A stretch of 64,000 bases of DNA. Origin: Fusarium oxysporum f. sp. lycopersici 4287. Lineage: Eukaryota > Ascomycota > Sordariomycetes > Hypocreales > Nectriaceae. The position numbers and the translations under genes are program-made. Location of the stretch: assembly GCF_000149955.1 (NCBI RefSeq), contig NC_030994.1:2596366-2660365 (forward strand), in the 5' to 3' direction. This document shows, one piece after another, positions 23,657-34,900 of the stretch. Below the pieces are notes generated by a model. That model was given only the letters and a program-made list of their open reading frames with translations, did no database searches and was not told the origin of the DNA. Numbering within the stretch: position 1 is the first letter of the stretch; the number at the start of each line of letters is the position of its first letter.

Positions 23657-24824
23657 CTCAACGAAGAACTTCGGACAGAATTTGCGCCCAATGCCGCCGA
23701 TGAAGCGGGACCGACGGATGCAGCTGGTGATGGTTGGGACTTCTACGGTCTCTGAGAGTTTGCACTCAAGCTGCAACCCAGCGGCCTATCTCTCCATCTC
23801 ATGCACGTCTTGACATCTCGTCCACGCCCATTTTCCTTCCTGTTATGATACCATATTCCTTCCATAGAAGAGTGGCCATCCGCCTTGCCCGGCGGCGCAA
23901 AAGAAAAAAGCCCTTGTCTGGATCCGTCCTGCCCCCTGGAAGTCTCAAGAGGGGAACTTCGAAAAACAAAAAGAGAGAGAGAAAGATCAAGGAGCCCTGG
24001 TTGAAGTTTTCGCTGCTGTCGGTTGTTTGACTTTTGATTTAACGACGTTAACGCTCGAGCTATTACCATTCCGCCTTTTTATGAATAAAAATAAAGAGAA
24101 TTGACATGCAGAGTATTGTATTGTGTTCGCAGGATGGGAAACAGGCCGGGCTCATGTAGATATCGTTATAGCTTACACTATGGATAATCGTACAGAGAAA
24201 ATGAGATGGCATTCATCAGTTGAGTGTGTGCTCTTGTCCGTGAAATGAAATGAGACATTCACTGGTGTTGATAAAACTGTCACAGATGGAAGTGTTTGAA
24301 GTATTTAACTTGTTTATTGATAGACTTTAAAACATCGTCCCTCTAAATGGTATATTTTCTTGCCGCCAAAGCCACTCTATCCTTATCATGACAGGTGCAA
24401 ACACCTGATAACAGATAAACACAGCCTGGAGCCTTCACTTTCTCCTCTAAGTTTATGATAATTTAGGCCAAGCTTGAATTAGGCTAGCTTAACCTTCGTC
24501 GGTATTTGACAACACCTCCGAAGGATTTCTGAAGGATCATGTCCTTGAATGTTCATATCTTGACACTTGACTGATCGGACTCTTTGGGTGGTGGTGCGAC
24601 CTCTGCGTGTTTTGCAGTTCTGAGGCCTGGATCATAAAAAAGGTGATATTTCCGAGCATCGAGGTCTGTGACCTAAGATCGGCGACATCTTTGTTGCCTT
24701 TAATGTGTTCGAATGCTGCGCTTCAACGAGCTTGCATATAGCATCGCTTATGTGAAAGCACGTCGATGTCTTCGCTCTGGATGCCATCGGTACAGGACTA
24801 AAGTCTTGTCCTCTGCCAACCTTC
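23657..24824. other. Convergent intergenic region
   Basis: This is the 3' flank of XPO1 and of the minus-strand Zn2Cys6 gene. AT-rich stretches near 24080-24100 (AATAAAAATAAAG) could serve as polyadenylation signals for XPO1. No gene is recognised. Confidence 0.5.
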
Positions 24825-26204
24825 TTATCCTTGATCTCTTTCTAACTCTTCGAGTGGCCATCGTAGAGCATCTTTCCAATAGCTTCCAAGATGATCCGCA
24901 ATCAAATGTATCAGAAACGCGCCTGAATCGCCAAACAACCAGACATGTCGACATCGGTGGAGGAGAACACCATAATAAGCCAATACGAGCAGTGCTTCAG
25001 GGCGGTGCTTTCGAACAGGCTCTATGTAGTTATCGCTTAACACAACCGGAAATGCCGAGGCAGCTTGTACGTTTACACTCTTGGGCAGATTCCTGTGAAC
25101 ATTGAAAGCCCATTGCAGTGTATGAGCGGCTGTGCTACAGGCTTCCACAGCTGATGGACTCAAATCAGAGTTTTCGATGAGAGTTATGAGAGGGGCACAC
25201 TCATCGCCCTTGTCACCGAGCTCTGCTGCGTCTCTGACACCGAGAAAGAATGGCGCTAGAGGGGACCTGATAAGAGTTTGGTAGCCTGGCGAGGAAGTTG
25301 ATTTCACGCCGCGATGAAGGCAGACAGAGTTACAGAATCTCTCTATAAAGACGTGAAATGTGGCTCGATACTGTGTGAGTGTGTCGTAAAGCATATGTAA
25401 GCTTAACAAGGAGGAGAAGAGGAAACGAGGGACGAAGCGAGACTCGTGATTGGCAGTGTCTTGACCGTCTCTGTTAAAATGTGTAAGGGCGCGAGTCTGC
25501 AACTCGGTAGCGATGCGTCTCCAAGAAGCTGCGCTTTCAGCTGAACTTTCTACTTGGGCCATGGCAAGGTGATCTGCTGATATAGCAAGAAGCTGATCCA
25601 GAGCGTACGGAGCTTCTGATGACCAGTCGAGAGCGAGGTCTATGATAATGTCGACGTTGTCGACATCGAATAGTAGAGATTTGCGGAAGTGATGCAATAA
25701 TATGAGGTGCTTATTGGTAAAGTATGGCGTAGGAAGAGCGTCTGGCAGCGGAGTTGATAGAGGCGACTCAGACAAGTCTGCAGCAGCGAACGATTCTGTG
25801 AAAGATGGCAGAGAAGTCGAGTGCGCGCCGTCATCGATATTCGATGTGAAGCCAGAGTTTGGTGCAAGATATGACGGAGGCGGTATTGAAGAAGGCCGGT
25901 GAGAGGCTGCAGTACTCGAGATGCTATCAGCAGGACTCTCAACCTGACTAGCACTCAGAGGTTCATTGAAAGAAGACACAGGCTGCTCTGGCGGAGTTGG
26001 CGCAGCGGCTGGAGTCGGTTGAGCAGGAAACGAACATGTCCTCTCACTGATGACGCAGTTACTACACGCAGGACGATTCTCATCGCACTTGATATGTCGT
26101 CTCTTACACTCCCAGCAGCCATTCCGGGACTTGCGATGTGCCCGGCGGAGCTTGGCAGTAGCGGCGCCGGAGCCGGAACCGGAGCCGGAGGTCCTCGGAG
26201 GCAT
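24825..26204 (-). CDS. Zn2Cys6 transcription factor, single exon
   Basis: Nuclear regulator of 459 residues with no intron visible. The zinc cluster follows a basic stretch (RRAHRKSRNG) with cysteines 30, 33, 40, 47, 50 and 57 (CX2C-X6-C-X6-C-X2-C-X6-C) and the sequence CKRRHIKCDENRPACSNC. This is the arrangement seen in Upc2/Ecm22-like and many uncharacterised fungal factors. A Ser/Pro-rich linker of about 100 residues leads to a helical fungal-TF region (LLHHFRKSLLFD, LDQLLAISADHLA, FLGVRDAAELG). The protein ends SYWKDALRWPLEELERDQG, which resembles the usual W-x-x-W-P tail of this family. I chose ATG 26204 (MPPRTSG). An in-frame ATG at 26291 would add 29 residues. The target genes cannot be inferred. 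Confidence 0.87.
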   Translation of the reverse strand: MPPRTSGSGSGSGAATAKLRRAHRKSRNGCWECKRRHIKCDENRPACSNCVISERTCSFPAQPTPAAAPTPPEQPVSSFNEPLSASQVESPADSISSTAASHRPSSIPPPSYLAPNSGFTSNIDDGAHSTSLPSFTESFAAADLSESPLSTPLPDALPTPYFTNKHLILLHHFRKSLLFDVDNVDIIIDLALDWSSEAPYALDQLLAISADHLAMAQVESSAESAASWRRIATELQTRALTHFNRDGQDTANHESRFVPRFLFSSLLSLHMLYDTLTQYRATFHVFIERFCNSVCLHRGVKSTSSPGYQTLIRSPLAPFFLGVRDAAELGDKGDECAPLITLIENSDLSPSAVEACSTAAHTLQWAFNVHRNLPKSVNVQAASAFPVVLSDNYIEPVRKHRPEALLVLAYYGVLLHRCRHVWLFGDSGAFLIHLIADHLGSYWKDALRWPLEELERDQG

Positions 26205-27334
26205 CGGAAGAAGTGAGGGAAGTATAGATGAGGTAGGGGGAGTGAGAGTGATCAGGGGGCGAAAAGAATTGTTCTCGATCAGCAGGCACAAGTCATGGTA
26301 GGTTGTCTGTCCTGGCTAGTCCTGATGTGTTTTTGCTTTAATTGAAGCGTCTTGATTGGTTGGCAGCTTAGCTTGGAGACCTTAATCGTATCCCCCGTCG
26401 TATTGCCCCAGTGGAGGGTTTATTTTTTTCTTGTGGCTTCAGTGATGATCATCAATGGACGTGTTGTTGACAAAGCGGAGTGTTGACGTTGGAATAATTC
26501 CGAAACCGTCAATAACTTTAGTCATGCAAGTGGACAGCCGAAGTAGCAGGCAAGTAAGGTCTAGCTCAGCATGGCCCATCTTGTGAATAGGAATGCATCA
26601 AGACATAACCAATTTATCAAGAGCAATTAACGACATCTTTAGTGACTTAAACTCCAAAACTGGTGATATAATTAACGGGCAGTCGGTTTCGGTACCAAGC
26701 GCTCTGCCGATCTCAAAAATAGAAGCTCGTTCCCTCTATCAGCCTTACAGTAATAAACTAGAAGGGTTACAAGGGGGCCACGTTACGTGGACTATTGCGT
26801 AGGTAACTGATGATTTGGATAGACTTAAACCGTTTTAGAAATGTCTTGACCTCATATTTCCGCTCCTCCAATCGGTATCTTACCTTTTTGGTGGTGATGC
26901 CAAGACAGCATATGCCGGACTGCCGCTGCCACTATCACAACACCAGGAACGAAGCCATCATATATTGCCCCCAAAGGAGCTGTAGAATAATGAATCTGGT
27001 GTCTCTTAAGAAGAGTGCCTCTACAATCCATTTAGGTTTGTCCTTCATTGCTAAAATGCTCTGTAACAAACATACAAGAGTCATCTACAAAGGAAATACA
27101 ATACGCGTTCATCGGATTCAGCTTCAATTTTCGTATTCATCCCCCAAAACCTATACGCGTATAGTCACCTACGTCTTATAAATCACCCATGCTCTCACAG
27201 CCAAGCCACGCAATGTCCACGTCGTCCTCAACCAAATCACTCCCAAAAGACACCAATTCTGCCTTGCCCTCAGGTACACCAAACCCAAAACATGTCTTAG
27301 CCAAGAAAACGGGGTATATTCCTATCTCGTCTAC
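26205..27334. other. Intergenic, Zn2Cys6 promoter and SPB4 3' flank
   Basis: No gene is recognised. The sequence is AT-richer than its neighbours, with only short frames. The left part must contain the promoter of the 24825-26204 regulator. Confidence 0.5.
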
Positions 27335-29294
27335 CTAATCATCGAAGCCCGCAAACTCATCCTCCTTATCCTTCTTAGCCGCCGCAGCTTCAGCAGCAGC
27401 CTTTTCGCGGTTCTGTCTCCGGACCTCGGCGATGAGTTCGTTTAGCTCCATCTGCTTGAACTTCTCTTCGTCCGTCATCTTAGACGTAGCCTCAGCCTCA
27501 CGGCGCTTACGTCGCTTCTCCCTGCGCTCAACTCTCTCATCCTCCTTTTCGTGCTTAGCGCTCCATGCTTCGTTGTTCTTTCGCTTTCGCTTTGTCTCGT
27601 CGCTCTTATCCTTCTTCTCTCCAGACCTTTCCTCTTCGAGAGCTGCTTTTCGTGCTTGCTCGCGTGTCTTCTCCTTGTAGGCGTAATTGTCCCAGTCAAT
27701 TTCGAGACCACACATCTTGTCGCCCTTCCAGCTCTTGAGCTCAGGCATCCTGGGCATGCGAAGCAGTCCCCATGCATTACCAAGATCAGCCCAGTCGAGA
27801 TCAGCTGCGCGGAAGATAGATGTTGCCTGATGGGCGCCATAGCTTCGAGCCCAACTCACAAATCCCTTCTGAGCCTTGTCGAAAAGTGCTCTATCCGTCA
27901 ACACCAGATCCCTCATCTTCTTTGTAGCAGCCACGGCATCCTCCTCTGATGTAAAAACAGTTGGCTTCTCAAGCTTGGAAATCGGTGTTTTGCGAATCTC
28001 CAGAAACTGAACGTAGTCCTCCTCTCGCCCGGGGTGCAACATAACCACCGCCAAACCCTTTCGGCCTGCACGACCAGCTCTTCCACTACGGTGGATAAAC
28101 GCCTTGGGATCTGAAGGAGCGTCGATCTGAACCACCAAGTCAACCTGAGGAATATCCAATCCACGAGCTGCCAAGTCTGTTGTAAGTAGTATTGTGGGGG
28201 CAACAGAGTTCAAAAAGCGGTTGAAGTTCTTCTCTCGTACTTTAGCTGGGTGCTTCCCGTGAAGAGGCACCAACGCAAAACCTTCTGGTAGGATCGCAGG
28301 TAGAACGTGTTGAAAGTAATCGACCGCGGCGCATGTGGAGAGGAAGACAATGCTTCGTTGGGGTTTTATAGGTAATTGTCGAAGAAGTTCTGCCAAGGCA
28401 GGCAGCTTTTGGCTAGCAGGCTTGACCATATATGCCATTTGGAGACTGGCAGGTGTTTTTCTGTCTTCAAGAATTCCTCCATCCTTCATCTTGACCTTAA
28501 CCTCGATCTTGACGGGATTTCGTAAACCAACTCGGATAATCTCTCCAACAGCCTCACTAACACTGGCGCTGAAAAGACCAGTTCTTCTTTGTTTTGGAAG
28601 GTGTGATAGAATTTTCTGGAGATCAGGCTTAAAGCCAAGGTCAAGAAGTCGATCGGCTTCATCGAGGACGAGAACCTCAAAAGAGGATTGAGGGCAGTGG
28701 ACGTGAGGTGAAGACAAGAGTTCGACAAGTCGGCCGGGCGAGGAGATAAGAACATTTGGGCTATGTCGAAGGAAGAAACTGAGATCTTGCGCGGTGGTCG
28801 TTGTACCTCCAACGAGCAGCTGGGGTACGATGGCGGGCACGGTAGTAGAAGGTCGTTTTTCGTCGCCTTTGAGGTGTGGGAGGATTTCAGCCGAAGCTTC
28901 GTGGAATTGTAACAGATTGACGAGAACAGTATGAATTTGAGCGGCCAATTCGCGCGTGGGAGAGACGATTATCGCAGCAACATGATGCTTCTTCGTGGGT
29001 TCGCTAAGTCGCAAAAGTTTTTGTACAAGAGGGATGAGAAAGGCGAGGGTTTTTCCACTGCCAGTGACAGCCTACAAAGGAGTTAGATGGCCAATCGCAT
29101 ACTCAACAGCAATAGAATCATACCTCAACAACAACATCTTTGTTTCCGAGGAAATGTGGTAGTGTTGCAGCTTGGACGGGTGTCATTTGGCTGAAGCCCA
29201 TAGTTGCGACCGCATCGCGAATCCATTCTGCAAGAGGAGGAGTAAGAGCATCCCAAGCTCTCGGGCTTCTCTTTTTGACCTTTTCTGAAGCCAT
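27335..29294 (-). CDS. SPB4: ATP-dependent rRNA helicase Spb4, 2 exons
   Basis: Nucleolar DEAD-box RNA helicase needed for 60S ribosomal subunit maturation. Exons 29294-29124 and 29071-27335 give 1908 nt or 635 residues (yeast 606). The N-terminus has the Spb4-style Q-motif region ([31 protein letters not shown]). Motif I is AVTGSGKT (residues 58-65), Ia PTREL (95-99), II DEAD (194-197), III SAS and [10 protein letters not shown]. The C-terminus has [23 protein letters not shown] and then a highly charged Lys/Glu/Arg tail ([18 protein letters not shown]), as usual for the family. The single intron lies immediately before motif I. All catalytic motifs are intact. Confidence 0.95.
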
Positions 29295-30772
29295 TACAAA
29301 ACGAGACCGAGTCTTGTTATTATAAAAGAATTATTATATGGTCTGTCTTTTACAGATCCAAAGCGCATAGAGGGGCCGTCTTTGGCATCTTTTGCGCGAA
29401 ACATTTCTCGAAATTTTTATCTTATCACCACGTGAGGCCATCGAGTTGTGGCGCAGTCAAATGCGACATGTGGCTGAAGTAGCATTCTGTCTATCACGGC
29501 ACGTGCTCACTGAGATATGATGTCTTGTCCATCTGGATGACGTGGGATTTGATGGTCCCTGAGCTGGATGATTCAATTTGGCTGAAATGTGGCAGCTGAC
29601 ATGACATTTCGATAGGCAGATATTGCACAAGAAGCAGTTGGGCCAGTTACGGAAGAGCCGGAGACTGGTGAGTGCCAGGATTAACATATAATCTTGTTTT
29701 TAATTTTATATGGTCCTTCACAAGCCATCAGACTCTGCTGGAATACGAATATTTTACCAAATTTTACATGATAATATCTCCAAGACCGAGGTGTTGTGTT
29801 TCAACAGACCCTCTCGTAGATCATCACATGCTAGAATAAGACATCCATGGAAAAAGGCGGTGTCTTGTGCGGGTTGAACTGAGATCAACGCCACAGATAG
29901 GTACGTATCTGTATGGCTCCGAGTTTGCCCCAGACGAAAAATCTCCAACCGTTGCAGCCAAAACCAACCAACGCCAAACTTGATCAAGAACCAGCGACAT
30001 AACGATCCTGAAGAAAAGCCTCGTTTAGGTCTTAGCAAGTATCCTCTTTTTTCATTTCCAGTGTCACACGACTCTCTATTTTCTTCTGTTCTCTACTTGT
30101 CTCAGCGGCCTAGTCACGCCCGTCGAGTCCACCCCAAATCCATCACTCGGCCCAGTCTCTCACAAGCCTGGTACTGTACATCTAAGACCTGTACCGTAGG
30201 TAGTCCGTACTACATGTGTGCGTGCCCCGGTCACGGCCACGGTCATCAATACCTTATATCTCCGAACCCATCATGCGGCGGGGGATCCAACCTCCGTTGC
30301 ACCCTTGTTAATCAATCTGGATTCAATAAACACTCTCGACTCTCACCACTCTCACAAGTCTCGGCCAAAACGTAGCCCGAGTCCCCCGAAACGGAATTCG
30401 AGTCAGAGCCTGAGCCCGAGTCAGGGTTACGGCCAGAACCAGCAGCTACATCATCATCAGAATCTTGGTCTTGAACATAACGATCAAGGTCTACGCCACA
30501 TCTATCTACGACATAGCCACGACCACGACGACCACGAGCAACATCTTTTAGATCTGGGGAAAAAGCAACATAATATTCTCACTAACGGATCCTCTCACTA
30601 CGACACCCCCAACACCTTCACAATTTCATCTCCGTCAGAACCCATCACAACGGTGCGCTCATCGCGCCGTGATAAACATCTCCACTCTACTTATCCCGCC
30701 CTGGACGGCCGCACAGGAGCCCGACCAACACATGGGTGGTACCGTTGAGGTCGTCTCGGAGAGGTGCATCTC
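29295..30772. other. Divergent intergenic, SPB4 and DGK1 promoters plus DGK1 leader
   Basis: About 1.5 kb. The left part is the SPB4 promoter. From about 30000 the sequence becomes C-rich and looks like a DGK1 5' leader. It carries upstream ATGs at 30214 (short frame closing at 30375) and at 30732 (a frame to 31028 that overlaps the DGK1 start). Repeats of GAGTCNGAGCC type occur near 30375-30430. Confidence 0.45.
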
Positions 30773-31999
30773 ATGGCACCTCAAACGTGCTCTCATCTGT
30801 CCTTCCGATCCAAAATCCCAGAGACGCCCCGCGTCATCTCGCCGAGTCCCACCCCATCCGAGCGCGATGCCGCCGATTACATGGGCCCCGTTACACGCTC
30901 GGCAGCCCGGAGACGGACACCCACGCCGCAACCGCTCGAGGAGGAGCCCGATGAGGATCTACCCGAGCCCCCCGAGTTTCGACGCGCCCGAACCCGCAGC
31001 CGCTCGCCGATCGATACACAGGCCGTGACACGCTTGACGAGGCGCACGAGCACTGCTGCTAAGGCGGGCAAGATGTCCAAGGACACTATTCCAGAAGAGC
31101 AGACGACGTCTAATGGGGCGCTCAGCAGTAACGGCAAGGGAAAGTCCACGACATCAAATGGTCACCTTGCGCCGCCGCAACCTACAACACCGGTGGGGTG
31201 GTCCTGGCGTGACTTTAGCCGAAGTCCCAGTCCCTTGGGCCTTATTCCCATCCACCGACACTGGAGAACCTTCGTACACAAGCACGAGGTACCCCGCAAG
31301 GTTCTCCACGTGTCGATCGGTTTCTTCGTTATCTGGCTCTACGTGACGGGAACTCAGACAACATCAGTCACACCATGGCTCATGTCAGCGCTCATCCCAA
31401 TCGCCGCAACTGACTGGCTCCGACACCGATATGCGTCCGTCAACCGCCTCTATGTCAAGGTCCTTGGTGCTTTGATGCGCGAGAGCGAGTACTCCGGCTG
31501 GAACGGTGTGATCTTCTACCTCCTCGGTGCCTGGATCGTCCTCTATGGCTTCCCCAAGGATGTGGGTATCATGAGCGTTCTTCTGCTCAGCTGGTGCGAC
31601 ACCGCTGCCAGCACCTTCGGCCGACTTTGGGGCCGATATACCCCTCGTCTTCGCAGAGGCAAGTCTCTTGCTGGCTCGACTGCTGCCTTCCTCGTTGGCG
31701 TCGGCACATCGTACTTCTTCTACGGTTGGCTCGTCCCTACAGTTGGCCCCTTCCCTGGTGACGAGAACTTCCTCTTCAAGGGCTTTCTCTCATTGCCCAA
31801 GACCATCTGCGAGGCTGTCGGTGTCTCGAAGGAGCAGACTACCATCTCAGGTGCCCTCGCCCTGGGTGTCATGAGCGTGTGGTCCGGCTTTGTCGCTTCC
31901 GCCAGTGAAGTGGTCGATATCTTCGGCTGGGACGACAACTTGACAATTCCCGTGCTCAGCGGTTTCGGTATTTGGGGTTTCCTTAAGATCTTCTCTTAG
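30773..31999 (+). CDS. DGK1: CTP-dependent diacylglycerol kinase (Dgk1-like)
   Basis: ER/nuclear-envelope membrane enzyme of the CTP-transferase family that phosphorylates diacylglycerol to phosphatidate, counteracting the Pah1 phosphatase. A single exon of 408 residues from ATG 30773. The first 150 residues are polar and disordered (RSAARRRTPTPQPLEEEP). The core begins at VPRKVLHVSIGFFVIWLY, followed by about 7 membrane segments. The signature DTAASTFGRLWGRYTPRLRRGKSLAGSTAAF contains the conserved D-x2-A, GR-x2-G and K-S-x2-G residues. The C-terminus ends GFGIWGFLKIFS. The start is uncertain: ATGs at 30773 and 30881 have weak contexts, while an ATG at 31073 has A at -3. The N-terminus could also be extended by an upstream exon I cannot see. 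The enzyme call itself is firm at family level. Confidence 0.85.
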   Translation: MAPQTCSHLSFRSKIPETPRVISPSPTPSERDAADYMGPVTRSAARRRTPTPQPLEEEPDEDLPEPPEFRRARTRSRSPIDTQAVTRLTRRTSTAAKAGKMSKDTIPEEQTTSNGALSSNGKGKSTTSNGHLAPPQPTTPVGWSWRDFSRSPSPLGLIPIHRHWRTFVHKHEVPRKVLHVSIGFFVIWLYVTGTQTTSVTPWLMSALIPIAATDWLRHRYASVNRLYVKVLGALMRESEYSGWNGVIFYLLGAWIVLYGFPKDVGIMSVLLLSWCDTAASTFGRLWGRYTPRLRRGKSLAGSTAAFLVGVGTSYFFYGWLVPTVGPFPGDENFLFKGFLSLPKTICEAVGVSKEQTTISGALALGVMSVWSGFVASASEVVDIFGWDDNLTIPVLSGFGIWGFLKIFS

Positions 32000-34900
32000 A
32001 CGATACAAGTCTTAGGATGGGAGCGGCATCTTATGAGCATAAAGAGCTGCCATTTCCACCAGATCACGGTGCATATGAGACATTGAGCAATCACATATAT
32101 GCAACGCATTAGTCTGACATTGTGCATGCATTGGGGGTTTATGTATATACCCTACTCTCCCCTCGTATCCCCATCTTTTTTTTCTCGTACTCCTTCTTCT
32201 TTGTGAAAGCATTTGTCTTTTGAAAATGGGTCTGCTGGAGATTGAGTCTTTACATATGTTCTCGGCATCGAGGGCATTGTTTTGGGTTTGTACTTTATTT
32301 TGCTAGGCTTGCGAGATGGGAACGGCGTGCGGAAGAGGAGGAAGAACATGAAACCCCCTTACCAAAAATCAACATAACGGCTCTCCGGTTTGGGTACCTG
32401 GCTACGAACCTTGATTTTAGGTGCCATGCGGTATTACATCGGGATGATGTACATCTATTCCTGAACTACGGTGGAACATTTGGAATAGAAAATGGAAAGG
32501 GACAGCATGATATGGTGCGATATCTTAGGGACCATGTAGACAGAACGATACCACAGAGGTATCTAGATAACGAGACGAAACGCATCTCCTTTTCCCTTTT
32601 CACATACTCTTCATGACGCCTTTGCAAGAAATTGGCTGGTTGCGCCACTTTTGACGTCTGTTGTACGAACGCCGTACAGCATTCGTATTGCTCACCTTCC
32701 TGCTCAACGGTCTGGATGAAACATCCGTGCCACGAGGTATCTGAGCTAGGAATTTCGGTGATAATTATCATTCGGGCTGCAGAATGTTACACGACCTCGG
32801 AGGCTCACTGTGTTCAACAGATACTCTCGGATGTCATTCAACCGGGGTCAAATCAGTTGTCCAGATTTGTTTGAGCGTTCCTTTTTTGGCAGATTAGGAG
32901 AATTAACATGGACATGGAGGCTTTTGTCTCTCGATTATGTCCGGTCGTTGAAGGCGGACTTACACGACATTGTCCGTGACGGCGGGATTAGTCGCTCAGC
33001 TCAAAGGCGACTTCTGCTTACACGGTGGAAGGCTCTCTACGTCATGTTGGCAAATCAAAAGTGAGATATTCTGAGATATTTCCTGAGAGATCTCCTTCTG
33101 CATTGGGTAAATAGCTTGGTATGTGTAAATGGCTGGAGTTGCTAGATTGGCTAATTGGATATCAATCTGCCAGGTCGGGCCAGTTCCATCGCCAGCTTAG
33201 GGCAACTAGCCGGCTGAATATCTCATGTGGTTAGTGTACATTATGCGACACAATTTTGTTGCTTCTGATGGGCTGAAGGTCCTATTAGACGGTGCCCCAT
33301 CATCGAACCCCCCTGCACGAAGTTGCATCTTCCCCTCCGTGTGCCTGGGCCACGCCTTACCGCACGCAACGGCGCTGAGTTGTCCATGCGTGATGGAGGG
33401 TATCATGGCAGGGGAGGCGTGTAGAAGATGATAAGTACGTACTATTTGTAGTATTCCGAGATATGTACGCTTGGATAGTCATGTTGCAGTCAGGATTGTG
33501 CCTTCGCAACTTGTTCGTCTTTCGCCGAATAGTTTAGCACACAGAACGAACCAAAGGTCCGAGTCAAGTCCTGATGGCTTTGTGAGTGGGCAAGCGGATG
33601 CGCTGTTGGAGGACGACACCCGCCTTGTCATGCAATGCAAATGCAATGTACTGCAAAACAAAGGCACCTGGCTTCTTGTGGAGAAACAAGTCAGTCATCT
33701 TTCATCTCTTTCCAATCTCGACGAATCTCGCGTCAGTATTCGGTTCCGGTCATCATCCACCGGTTCATCTCGCTTTCATGGCCTCAAATCGATCAATGTG
33801 AGGCGGGGAGATCAGTCGACTCAATGATATCCAGGAGACTAAATGATTGAAGCACAGCAGCTTGAACTAAATCTGACGCACAGCTCGCAACGCAGGGCTC
33901 GCAAGTCATGCCACCTAGGTGATAGGCCCCCGGATTTCGTGGTAGGACTTGCCATTCAAGACGTATCAAGACACGATCATCGCAAGTGATGCGCAACTAA
34001 CAAGATCGCGAGGTGGATGAGCCAGGATGGTGCTCGTTTGATGCCGACGCTGATCGGACGTCGCTCAAGGACATCCCAGGTCCGGGGACGCAGTAACAGT
34101 AAGACAGAAGAGAAAGTTACAACGGATTTCGAAAGAAGCAACTACCCGTATCGGATGTGCATAAACCGTGACAGCTCTTGAAGAGTTAAGTGACGACTTC
34201 AGGTTCTGAGTGGCGGGTAGCGACAGGAACCGTTGAAGACGTGTCACAGTGGCTCATGATAGCAACGTCAAAGGGGCGCCGTTGTCGCAGACTCCAGAAC
34301 TGTCACCATACAGCATAGCTGCAGCCCAGAAGCTGCGCATAACCGGGGTAACGTCTCCATTCGTGGTTGCCGGTTGACAGGCCGGGTTTGTAAGGGACCT
34401 CCTACAACGAGCGTTGGTCCGGCTGTGCAGCATATGCAGAGTGTAGGGGATTAGGCCAGACGAAGAATGTATTGATATGATCAGTGATGAATATTTTCCC
34501 AATGTCGAGTGCTCATGTGGCTGGTCGTTTCCCTCATAGCTCAGGCTACCATGAGACAAATGTGGAAGTTCGAGAGAGCATCTGTCTAAGTCGATGTCAA
34601 CCTTGCAAAGACTTTGGACAACCCGAAGGTCAGGATTGGGCATTTCATTTCGGCTCGTAATCCACCCATATCGGTCTCTACGATAGTCTTCGATGAACCA
34701 TATTGGCTCAGACGCAACGATTAGATCATCCGTCCTCGCGAATTCTCTTCAAGATTCGTCAGACAAAGCTCGCAAGCTAAGAGTCCATCTAGGAGAAATC
34801 TCCAAGCATGTACCCTGTCACAGATAGTCTGAGCTAACTGTGCCAATGCTCACCAAGTAGATAGAGATGATGGATGGTGGATCTTGCGGTGTACCTTGTG

